From Takashimella koratensis (Eukaryota; Basidiomycota; Tremellomycetes; Trichosporonales; Tetragoniomycetaceae): a stretch of DNA of 64,000 nt. A model generated the notes under the pieces. The model did no database searches, was not told the DNA's origin, and saw only the letters and a program-made list of their open reading frames with translations. This document shows, one piece after another, positions 12,040-22,040 of this stretch (its first letter is position 1; the number at the start of each line of letters is the position of its first letter). The stretch is taken from positions 571,204 to 635,203 of the forward strand of contig BCKT01000008.1 of assembly GCA_003116875.1 (NCBI GenBank), written 5' to 3'. The translations under genes were made by a program, and so were the position numbers.

Positions 12040-12388
12040 ACCGGGAGGAGTAAAGGGGTTACGCAGAGGTGGCTGGAATGAGTCGAGGAGAGCGATATCA
12101 GGTGTCGAGAAGAAGGAGTGAGCTGTAGGGGTGTATTGAAGGTGAGTGTGATGGTGAGAACAATAGGAAGAGACGAGGATGGAGGATGAGAATCAAGATG
12201 AACGAGTCTGTTACCGTTTTAGCTTTACCAGTGGCAAACAGCACGAGTCACGTGACACCCTTCGCCACATTCGAAAAAAACGCCGCTTTGGTCAGTAGTA
12301 GTAGTAGTGCATCTTCATCTCTTCCCTTCTTCCATCCACTCACTCCCTCCTCATTATCCCCCTCACCCTTTCATCTCCGAGACCAACC
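12040..12388. promoter_or_regulatory. Divergent promoter, MEX67 / CUS1
   Basis: A 349-bp shared upstream region of an mRNA exporter and a splicing factor. It includes the E-box palindrome at 12247-12256. No upstream ATG exists in the MEX67 reading frame before an in-frame stop, which supports 12039 as its start. Confidence 0.5.
12247..12256. promoter_or_regulatory. GTCACGTGAC palindrome (bHLH/Cbf1-type E-box)
   Basis: A perfect 10-bp palindrome with a CACGTG core, lying in the shared MEX67/CUS1 upstream region about 130 bp before the CUS1 start. The core is known as the site of Cbf1/bHLH factors. Occupancy here is inference. Confidence 0.45.
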
Positions 12389-14538
12389 ATGCCCGCCCCA
12401 GCAGTCGCCAACGGCCACGCAGAGGGGAGCAACGGTGTCAACGGCGTCAACGGGCACGCCCCGGCCGGCGGGAAAGCAGCGGGCGCGAAATCCAGGTCGG
12501 CGTTGAAGAGGCAAAAAGCAAAGGCGAAACGGGAAGGGAGTCGGGCAGGGACCGAGTCGGCGAGTGAGGCCGAGAGCGATGCCGAGGTGAGTCGATCTGA
12601 ATGGGTTGGTTTTGGGATGCATTCAAGACAAAGAGAGGACGATGAGGTTTGGGATTGAAGAAAGCGAGGAATGCGCAGAAACATTGTTGTGGATGTCTTG
12701 GTCGACTAAACTAGATGCTAACAGGCAACCCTAGTCCGTCGCATCGATCGCATCCGCGTCCACCGCTGCGACCTCTCTCTCTATCGAATCCATCCTCCCC
12801 GACCCTTCTGACCCGAGCTTCGCCGCATTTGCTTCCGTATTCGCGCACTTCAACCAAGACGGGGAAGGTGGGGGTCTGTTAGGCGGTGCGGATGCCGGTC
12901 CTGCCAAGGGCCAAGTCTACTATTCCGACGACGAGGACGATGATGAGGAAGAGCGGCAACGAGCGCAAGCTCGCGCTGCGGCCGAAGAAGGGATGACGCG
13001 CCGACAACGACGAGCGGCTGCGAAACTCAGTGTTGCCGAGTTGAAACAGCTCGTTGACCGCCCCGAGGTCGTCGAGTGGTTTGACGCCGACGCTCGCGAC
13101 CCACGTATGCTGGTTACTCTTAAATCCTACCGCAACACTGTCCCCGTCCCTGCGCACTGGAACGCCAAGCGTGACTACCTCGCGGGTAAACGAGGGATGG
13201 AGAAACCGCCTTACCTTCTCCCTCCCTGGATCGCCGAGACCGGTATCGGCGAGCAACGCGACGCGGTCAAGGCCAAAGAGGCATCACAGACTTTGTCTCA
13301 AAAGACTCGAGAGCGTGTTCAACCGAAGATGGGGAAGATCGATATCGACTATCAGAAGCTACACGACGCGTTCTTCAAGTATCAGACCAAGCCGAGGATG
13401 ACCAAATTTGGGGAGGCGTATTACGAGGGGAAGGAGTTGGAGACGGATTTGAGGACGAAGAAACCGGGAGAGTTGTCGGATGAGTTGGTGGAAGCCTTGT
13501 CGATCCCGCCGCTCGCACCCCCGCCATGGCTCATCGCGATGCAGCGGTTCGGACCACCGCCTAGTTACCCAAACTTGCGGATCCGCGGTTTGAATGCGCC
13601 AATCCCAGCAGGGTGAGTGGGTCTGAGGAATCAAATTGAACAGAGATCGGGGATAACAGTATCTACGACGAGTGCTAATAACCTATACAGCGCGCAGTGG
13701 GGTTTCCACCCTGGTGGTTGGGGTAAGCCCCCGATGGACGAGTACAACCGCCCACTCTACGGTGATGTCTTTGGTGTCGTCCAGGGTGCGGAGATTATGA
13801 GGCAAAACGAGATTGACCGGTCTCGCTGGGGAGAGATTGAGATTATGGAAGCGGGTGAGTACTATCTAGGGTTGTGGAACATGGAGACGACCGTGTTGAT
13901 TATGGCTGACAACATATGCAGACGACGAAGACGAGGAGGACGAGGACGAGGAAGAGGAAGAGGACGAGGAGGGAGAAGAAATGGAGATGCCTACGCGGTC
14001 TGGGAACGTTCCTGCCGACGGCACGGAGACGCCCTCTGGTCTCGCGACTCCATCAGGTGTTCAATCGGTGGTATCTACGATCCCTGGTGGCCTGGAGACT
14101 CCCGAATTCGTCGACCTGCGCAAACGCACGACTCGGGACGAGGACGACGGACCGTCTGGACCTCGCGAGCTGTACACCGTTATCCCGGAACGAGAGACGA
14201 CCGTGCGTGGTCTTATGGGCTCGTCGACTGCCTACGACGTTGGCGCTGCTACTCGAGGTGGGCCCGCGGCACCTGGTGCGCCCGTCCTTGGCTCAGATGA
14301 TAGGGGCCATAAGCGCAAGTCGGGTGACGTTGAGGTCTCGATGGACGAAGACGACCTGAGCCAGGCAGAGTTGAGGAAAAGGTACGATGCCGCTCACTCT
14401 CAGCAGTCGAGAGTGCATGTCCCGGGGACACATGTGGATAGGTCAGAGTTTGATGATGTCATCTCGAGTGAGACGAAGAAACGCGCAAGGAAGGATGATA
14501 GGAAGGGCAAGGAGAAGGCGGAAAAGTTCAAGTTTTAG
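12389..14538 (+). CDS. CUS1: Splicing factor 3B subunit 2 (SF3B2/SAP145/Cus1)
   Basis: Subunit of the U2 snRNP SF3b complex that contacts pre-mRNA near the branch site and binds the SF3B4/Hsh49 subunit. Exons are 12389-12586, 12735-13612, 13691-13854 and 13922-14538; all three introns keep frame. The DUF382 region is clear: MTRRQRRAAAKLSVAELKQL, RPEVVEWFDADARDP, RNTVPVPAHWNAKRDYLAGK, RGMEKPPYLLPPWI. The PSP proline-rich domain follows: PPWLIAMQRFGPPPSYPNLR, IRGLNAPIPAG, AQWGFHPGGWGKPP, NRPLYGDVFG. After an acidic run of Glu/Asp (about 13922-13980) comes the C-terminal block RELYTVIPERETTVRGLMGS and a basic tail KKRARKDDRKGKEKAEKFKF. Length of about 618 aa is normal for fungi. Confidence 0.95.
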
Positions 14539-14597
14539 AAGAAGTGATATTTGGGGTATGGGGATGTATGGTGATTTTTGTTCTGGTCAAGACCGGA

Positions 14598-14616
14598 GGG
14601 GGGGGGGGGGGGGGGG
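14598..14616 (+). repeat. Poly(G) homopolymer, 19 bp
   Basis: A run of 19 G starting 60 bp after the CUS1 stop codon, in the 280-bp convergent gap with the ABM gene. The sense-strand orientation is the same as that of the tract downstream of the ALDH gene. Confidence 0.9.
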
Positions 14617-14818
14617 TGCGCGAGAATCGCCAGTGATTGGCGGAAGGATAGTGTATCGTTGAAGTTGTTGAGCGTGTTCACGGAGGACGATTTCATAGGG
14701 TTGCATGCAGATGATAACAGAATTTCTCCATCTGAGACGGACTCGTGACCGATTGCACTCAGCCCAGCATGGAGAGCGACTTCCCGAACGAAGAGCTCGA
14801 GTGACTCGGACAGCTCCG

Positions 14819-15516
14819 TTACATCTCTTCCCACCGGGTGAGGTCCATCGGCTTGGCGAGGAGCGGGATGACGTAGGGGTCAAATGTCTTCCAGTACTGC
14901 GTTTTGAAGGGGGTATCAGATCGGTCAGCGTGGTATTGGAGAGCAGAACTACACTAGATACTGGGTAAGCGGCATGGACTTACCGGGTTGTTCAGGTGAT
15001 ACTGCTGCGAACTCTCTTGTTCGTACCTCTCCACGATGCAGAACTTTGTCTCGTCCTGTTGCTGCGTCAGGAAGGACTTTGGTTCCAGCCTTTCACCACC
15101 AGCAATAGCCAAATCTCGAAAATTCAACTGTGCAATACCGAAACTCAACCCCTTCACCACACCGTGGCAAGTCTCTTTTCCCCCTTGGACCCTAAGCTCC
15201 TCTACATACCTTGGGATCCTGCATGACGTGCCAGTCGATGGTCTCCTTGTCCTTGCGATAGACAGCAGCAGCCTCGACGAGTTTCGCCTTGATCTTGTCG
15301 ACGGCGTCCTGGGTGTCGTCAGCGCTGCACCTCCGCAGGCCCAATGGGAAAGTGGGAGAATAAAGGAGCGATATAGATATAGATAGGGTAGAGGTGGAGA
15401 GAGAAAGGAGGGTATTGGGAGACCGAGACGAACAAGACCAGGCGGCGAAAGAGGGTTGGGAAGGAGACGAGACGTACGGGCTTGGATTGGAGGTGGACGA
15501 CGATGGTGTATACCAT
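14819..15516 (-). CDS. ABM (antibiotic biosynthesis monooxygenase-like) domain protein
   Basis: A small protein of roughly 105 aa with the dimeric alpha-beta barrel ABM fold, used by heme-degrading and quinone/quinol monooxygenases and by many proteins of unknown role. Exon 1 (15516 to about 15478) gives MVYTIVVHLQSKP. It joins DAVDKIKAKLVEAAAVYRKD and ETIDWHVMQDPK, then QDETKFCIVERYEQESSQQY and HLNNP, then YWKTFDPYVIPLLAKPMDLT followed by RWEEM and a stop at 14819-14821. The pattern strand, long helix, DWHV strand, FCIVERYE strand, helix with HL, and a C-terminal PL strand is what the fold shows. The substrate cannot be read from sequence. It is divergent from APN2. Confidence 0.8.
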
Positions 15517-16087
15517 GGCTGCGAGATGGGTTGGCGAGTGACGAGTGACGAGTGACGAGTGACGAGGAAAGAGACTGAGAAAGAGTTGAAGGAGGGGAGG
15601 ATCGAGTCGTGGGGTGAAGGTGTGGGATCAGAGCGGGAGTGCAAAGGAAGTCAGGTCAGGTCACTGGGTCGAAAGGGACTCTACGAGTACTGTCGTACTC
15701 TATACTCTGTCACGAGCTCACTCAGGGCAACGACCCGAACAGGGACCAGTCACGAGCTGTTCTCTGCTCTGCCTGGCCTGCAAACCAGCACCAAGATGCA
15801 AGATATAGCAGCCGGGGAGGGCGGAAGCGAGACGTGGACGAGGGACGCTGTCATTCGCTGTGGGGTAAGGGTCAAGGGTCTCTCTTACCGCCGGAAGCAG
15901 TTCTTGCTACCGTGCAGACTGGAAAGGACCAGTCGCCACAACACGACAGTCTCCACCGTGGGCAAGTAAAACACAAATAGTCGCGTCACCCGATCGAGAT
16001 GAAAGATTCAACATTGGCAGCATCCAATCTTTCACCCAACCTCGTCAAGTATCCTCCCCTCGACCATCATATCCATGCAATGGCAGC
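15517..16087. promoter_or_regulatory. Divergent intergenic region, ABM gene / APN2
   Basis: 571 bp between the two start codons. It contains a 7-bp tandem repeat near 15535-15566 and otherwise nothing I can name. Confidence 0.4.
15533..15566 (+). repeat. 7-bp tandem repeat (GAGTGAC)
   Basis: About four to five head-to-tail copies of gagtgac/gtgacga just upstream (minus-strand sense) of the ABM gene start. It could be an upstream element or simple slippage. Confidence 0.75.
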
Positions 16088-18895
16088 ATGCGCATCTTGA
16101 CATGGAACGTGGTAAGTGGAAAGCTCATTACAGCTCGGGCTGCGTGTAGCTACATCATCGTGGTTGTGTCCATGCTCATCACCGGATCCAGAACGTCCTT
16201 CGAACATGTCTCGATTACCACCCGTCAGTCCTCAGTCCTCAATGAGCTGAGTTGGCGGTGCCCAGAGAGACGAAGGGTTGATTGAGAGCAATTTTTACTG
16301 ATTTGATCCCTAGATTCTCCCAGTTGCCCGACAAGAACATTGAGGGTCTTCTGGGCCAGCTTGGTGCCGAGATTGCGTGCTTCCAAGGTAAGTTGTCCTT
16401 TGATCACCCTAGACCTTCTAAGCACTGTGTCTCTTCTTGTTCAAGACGACCAGGCTGATACGGAAAATTCAGAGCACAAGACGCGTCGCCCGCAACTCGA
16501 AAAATCCATGGCCTGCCCTGGTCCGTATGACGGTTTTTGGACTTTTCCTCGTTCCAAGACCGGCTACTCGGGTGTCTGCACCTTTGTCGACTCGCGATAC
16601 TGTGTCCCCCTGAAAGCCGAGGAAGGAATCACGGGACTCTTGCTTGATGATCGAGGAAGTACGATGCGGCCGCCGTGGACGGAGGAAGAGAGGGTCGGGG
16701 GGTACGTTGATATGGACGACCTAGAGTTTTTGGACGAAGTGGATGGGAGGACGTTTGAGCCCAAGAAACTGGATATGGAAGGTCGGGCGGTCGTGTGTGA
16801 CTTTGGGTGAGTAGAGGTGTTATCATCTTCAACGAGTATCTTAGGTCCTGAGTAATCGTGATAGCTAACTCACACATCTAGATTGTTTGTGTTGTTCAAT
16901 CTCTATTGCCCAAACGAAACCAATGATACCCGCCGTCCCTACAAGATGAACTTTCTCGCCGCTCTTCAGGCCCGTGTCCGCGCCCTGGTCGCGCAGGGAA
17001 GAAATGTCATCATCGCGGGCGACATCAATATCATGCGCTCTCCGATGGACTCGGGCGAAGGAGGGATCAAGACGACGGCTGAGAAACATTATGAGCACCC
17101 AGCGAGACGGATATTCGATGATTGGTGTGCGCCGAAAGGACCAATGGTTGATGTTGTTCGCGAGTCGTGGCCAGATAGAGAGGGGATGTTTACTTGTTGG
17201 AACACCAAACTTGATGCAAGGTGAGCGGTATTGGCATCTTTCAGAGGCTTGAAGAGCTATCGCTGACTGCTTCACCTGTCAATCAGGCCATCCAACTACG
17301 GCTCTCGAATCGATTATATCCTCTGTACGCCCGGCCTGCGACCATGGATCAAAGGCGGCGACATTCTCCCCAAAGTCTTTGGGTCCGACCACTGCCCCGT
17401 CTACATCGACCTACACGAGACCATCCCCTCTCCCAACCCAGGCGACCCCCCACTCGTCCTGCGCGACCTACTCAACCCGCGAAATCGACCACCATCCACC
17501 GCGCCAGTGTACCCCAATGACAAGCCACGGACCGCACCGGAACCGCCAAGGTTTGCGACAAAGTTTTTCGAAGAGTTTTCGGGGAAACAGATGACGTTGA
17601 AGAATCTGTGGGCGGCGGGAGCGGGCGTGAAGAAGGAGAAGAAGGAGAAAACAGAGAAGGGTGGGGAGAAAGATGAGGTGAGGGGTGAGAAGAGCGAGCC
17701 GGCGGTGGGAGCCACGCAGAGTGATACTGCGTCGACATCAGCTGGCGTACAAAGTACAGGTCCGGAAACACAGTCGACAACAGACACCGTGTCAATCCCT
17801 TCTGCTACACCCGTCTCCGAGCTCGTCAACGACCACGTCACCTCCCCGTTCAGCCTCGCTCGTACAGCGTTCAACACACTTGACGCATCGCAGCCATCCA
17901 CATCCAGCCTGACCCAGCAATCCAGCTCGACGCGATCTGTCCCGCCTCCAAGCGGTGTGAGCCAGTCGCAGTCGGCGATCGATATGACGGCCGAAAACGA
18001 TGATGAGCCGGAGAGCTCGGTCAAGCTGCTCAAAAGGGAGCGGTCGGATTCGGTGAAGACGACTGCCAGTGGAAAGGCCAAGTCGGCGAAACAGGCGGCC
18101 ACAGCGGTTGCGAAGGGGTCGCAGCCGAAACTCGCGTCGTTCTGGAAACAGCCCAAAACTCGAACATCGCCTTCATCTAAAGCGGAGACCTCATTAAACG
18201 GAGCACGTTCTCCAAAAGTGTTACATTCGGTATCCGAGTCCAGCTCGAACGCCGCTGCGTCATCCGCGGCGACAAGTCAAGATAGATTACTTGTTGAAGT
18301 TGAAACAGCACCTCGATTACCCTCGGCGACGGAAGCTGACGGGCTGAATGCCGAGGAGAGGGATGCTTTGTTCGCACAGTCATTAGTAGACGCAGAGGCT
18401 GAAGCGGCTCAAGCAAGGGAGATCAAGAATAACGAAGCAGCGCCCGTGTGGTTGAGCTTGTTTGCGAAAAAGGCGCCACCGTTGTGTACGGTTCATCAGA
18501 AACAGTGCAAAGATTATAGTAAGTCGTCAGAAGGAAGAGAATAAAAGGGGTGGGGGTCGAGCTGGTCCAGAGCTAATGTGGTGTCAGCTGTGAAGATTCC
18601 GGGACCTAACAAGGGGAAAAGGTTCTGGCTCTGCTCCATGTAAGTCAAGTTGTTTCCGTTGAGCGCATATTTTGGTTTGAGTAGGACTGATACCGGAGAA
18701 CAGGCCGGTAGGACCAGGTTACGATACAGGCAGGTCGAAGCGACCTCGACAAGATGTGGACCCCAAGTATCGCTGCGACTTGTGAGTCAATGTAGACACT
18801 TGGGATGCAAGTAAAGCTGACAGGATATGATTAGCTTCTTATGGGACTCGGCGAATTCGAAACGAGAGCCTCCAAGAGTGATTGCCAAGAAGTGA
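16088..18895 (+). CDS. APN2: AP endonuclease 2 (Apn2/APEX2, ExoIII family, GRF zinc finger)
   Basis: Class II abasic-site endonuclease with 3'-phosphodiesterase/exonuclease activity in base excision repair. Exon 1 (MRILTWNV) joins a short exon NVLRTCLDYH and then HPFSQLPDKNIEGLL and EIACFQ. Catalytic landmarks: Glu in CFQEHK, the Tyr/Asn/Asp cluster FVLFNLYCPN and IIAGDINIM, YGSRIDYILCTPGL, and FGSDHCPVYIDL with the terminal Asp-His. A Ser/Thr-rich linker follows (about 17500-18470) with two PIP-box-like motifs, QMTLKNLW (17588-17611) and QPKLASFW (18122-18145), the latter a good match to PCNA-binding sites. The C-terminal GRF zinc finger spans PLCTVHQKQCKDY, GPNKGKRFWLCSM and CDFFLWDS, ending IAKK and tga 18893-18895. 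The usual Gly of the family's NVNGIR motif reads as Val here. Confidence 0.92.
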
Positions 18896-19284
18896 AAGAC
18901 ACTGTTTGGGAAGAGCGAGAGTCGGGGCCAGGCAGAAGATTCAAGAGGATCAAAGTTGTATTGTAACCCAAACAGCGCCCCATTTGCTTTTCTTTGTACC
19001 ATTTGACATATTCTGAGGTCCCAGAGATGGGATAATACAGTAATACAGCTACATGTATAGCCTCTTCGCTGTTACCGTCCAAGGTGTATGAGACGACGCC
19101 GCTTCACGGTCAGAGCGGGTCGGTTCAACGACGATGTTGCTCAATCCGCGCCACGTGGTTCTGCCGTTCGGAAATTGCAAAAATCCAAAGCTTCCATCCA
19201 ACTGCCGATCGATTTCTCAATTCCCTCTTCCTTCTTACCTCTTTCCAACAGCCACCTACTACCTCTCTAGCTTCTCTCGTAACG
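18896..19284. other. Intergenic region APN2 to COQ6
   Basis: 389 bp between two plus-strand genes. It holds the APN2 3' end and the COQ6 promoter and leader, the latter pyrimidine-rich from 19200 (ctcttccttcttacctctttcc). No other feature is seen. Confidence 0.45.
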
Positions 19285-21548
19285 ATGAGGACGAGCCGAC
19301 CTGCCGCCTTAGCTCTGGAAGCGCTCTCCCCTGCTTCTCTCTACACCACTACCTCCCGCTCTCTCCGGCTCTCGGCCCCTGTGTCGGCCTGGACTGGGTC
19401 TCCTCGCTCACCCCGCCTTCGCTCGACGACCTCTCCCTCTCTCCTCCCTCGTCTGTCCAGCCGGTCTTTGCACACCTCGGAATCACGAAACCATGCGTCT
19501 TCCTCTACCCTAGCGCCGGCGGAACCAATGCCCGATATCTCGATGGAGGAGACGTACGATATCGTCATTATCGGTGGAGGACCTGCGGGATTGGCGCTTG
19601 CCTGTGCTATCCGTGAGTTGGCATCAAAGTCAATGAAACCGATGGTGTTCATAAAGTGTGGTGTATAAGTGACTAGCTGATATGGGAGACCCGTACAGAG
19701 GCCGAGCCAGCGCTACAGGATACAAAAGTGCTCTTACTTGAAGGCGGGTCGCTAGCGCCTGTCAGGGGATGGACAGAGTCTGAGTGGTCAAACCGCGTGA
19801 GCAGCTTGACCTCTGAGAACATTGCGTGGCTTGAACGTGAGTGATATCCTCTACCTTATCTCTGTGTTCGAACTCTGAATCGTACCTAGTTCCCTTTGCC
19901 TTGTCTCGCTTGGCTGAACTAACACCTCTTCCCTCTCTCTCTCCCCCTGTGCCAATCTTTACTGTCTGCCTTCTCCTCCGATTCTGCTCCGGGACACAGA
20001 AATCGGGGGATGGAAACACGTTGCGCAGAGACGATCATGGGGAGTTGAAGAAATGGTTATTTGGGCAAACCCAACTGCAACTTCTACACCGACGATCCAC
20101 TTCCCGCCTCTTGGACATCCGATGGCACGCATGACGGAGAACATCAACCTCCAGCGCGGGCTGTTGCGTGCCATCGAGGCAGGAGGAGGAGGAGGGGTGA
20201 CGATGCGTGAAGGTGCGAGGGTAGGGGAGATGCGCATGGGTCCAGGTGGTGGTTGGGTCGGGCTGAAAGTTGGCCAAGATTGGGTCAGGGGTAGTCTCGT
20301 GGTAAGTAGCACGACTTTTCTTTTTACGTGCTGGAGAGCAGGAGAACATGGGCTGATCACATCTCTTTTTGTACATGTTAGATCGGCGCCGATGGACCTA
20401 ATTCGCCTGTTCGCCATTTCGCCAACATCTCAACCTACGGACATGCCTACGATACGCACGCTGTTGTCGCTACTCTCCTCCACTCTCCACCCTTCCCATA
20501 CCGGAACACGACCGCGTTCCAGCGGTTCCTCCCGACTGGCCCGCTCGCGTTCCTTCCGCTGGCCGAGGAGGTAGCGACGATGGTATGGTCTACCACCCCT
20601 GAGCTCGCCGCGGCGTACAAGAAGCTCCCAAACGACGCGCTGGTCGCGCTGATCAATGTGGGGTTCGGGGCGAGCGAGAAAGTGCTGAGGAAAGTGAATG
20701 AGTTGGTACTTGCCGGAGACAAGGCGGGGCGACCTGTATCCAGGGATGAGATTGATGCGATCGTCACGGCGGCTCGAGTGGCACAGGAGGTCACCACCTC
20801 AAGCGTAGATACTGCGGCAGAGCTCGATGTCAACTCGGACGTAGGGGGTAACGCATCTCTTCGCCCACCCGAGGTTCATGCCATCCCTCCGACTTCTGTC
20901 GCAGGCTTCCCTCTCCGCCTCTCTCACGCCGACAAATACACCTCACATCGTCTCGCGCTACTCGGTGACGCCGCACACACTGTTCACCCTCTTGCGGGGC
21001 AAGGTCTCAACATGGGTCTAGCCGACGCTCGGTCCCTCGTCTCTACCCTCGCCAAAGCCCGTACCGTCGGGTCGGATCTAGGATCGATCACAGCCCTCGC
21101 ACCTTACCCGCGAGAGAGGTACCCGGCCAACCATGTGTTGCTGAGCGCGACAGACAAGCTGAATTGGGTGTTCAAGAGCAGAGGCTGGGTGGTGGATGGG
21201 GTGAGAGGGATGGGCCTGGATGTGATCAATGAGCTGGGTTGGGTGAAACGCGCGTTTATGGGTGCCGCCGGGGCACAGCCAGGGGTGGGAGAGGCGTCAG
21301 CTGTAGGCGCAGGGGTAGGCGCAGGGGTAGAGGCAAACGTTGGGAGTGGGAAGGTCTGGGATAGGTTTGGGAGATCAAGTGCGGGAGGGAAAGAAGAAGT
21401 GAAAGCTCAAGGCTGGCCGGCGAAAGTGGCGGATGGACTGGAAGGTTGGATTCAAGTGAAAGCGGCAGCATCAATGGCGACTGAAGTCGTCGGTGCTGGT
21501 ATAGGTAATGGCCTCCGACGCTTTGCCGACTCTCTTCAGCGAAGATGA
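19285..21548 (+). CDS. COQ6: Ubiquinone biosynthesis flavin monooxygenase Coq6
   Basis: FAD-dependent hydroxylase of the ubiquinone ring on the matrix face of the mitochondrial inner membrane. The chosen start (19285) opens a presequence rich in Ser/Arg and ending near RSLHTSESRNHASS. The Rossmann motif DIVIIGGGPAGLALACAI follows, then VLLLEGG, and the second FAD motif FPLRLSHADKYTSHRLALLG with GDAAHTVHPLAGQGLNMG. Family sequence continues with IGADGPNSPVR and FLPTGPLAFLPL. Introns at about 19610-19697, 19838-19999 and 20302-20381 keep frame. Two insertions relative to the core fold are low-complexity: a Gly/Val/Ala-rich stretch near 21265-21350 and a region near 20790-20860. The mature protein is at the long end for the family. 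Confidence 0.92.
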
Positions 21549-22040
21549 CGAGGTGGGCACGGTGATGAGGTGACGTCCACGCTGGGTGCTGTGTGCTGGG
21601 TACAAATGAAGAGAGGTGAAGCGAGAAAGGGAGGGAAACAAGTATAGTACAGACATCAAATCGTATTCTGCATAACTCATGAGATGGAAGAAAAGTATCA
21701 AATCCCTTGTTCCCAAACCCTCAAACCTCGCTTCACGAGGGAAGTAGATGGAGACGACGAGGAATAGGGACGGACTGATAGAGTTGAACACGAGAATAAG
21801 AAGGAAAAGGACCAAATCGACATTGCCAGACCAAACCAGACAGAGACCATTAAATACGACCCACCACTCCTCCAGACAAGCGACCCTCTTGAAGACCCTC
21901 TGAGGAACCTTCTTAGGCAATCTGCTCCTTCACTTCTGAAGTATGTACAACTACATGACCTTCGACTCCATCGTTCGCGGGATCCGATCCATCTTCTACA
22001 CTGATCCGACCGCCTTCTTTCCCTTCAGCTTGGACTTTAT
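21549..22040. other. Convergent intergenic region COQ6 / LSB5
   Basis: 492 bp between the COQ6 stop and the inferred LSB5 stop. It holds the two 3' ends and no recognisable gene. Confidence 0.45.
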
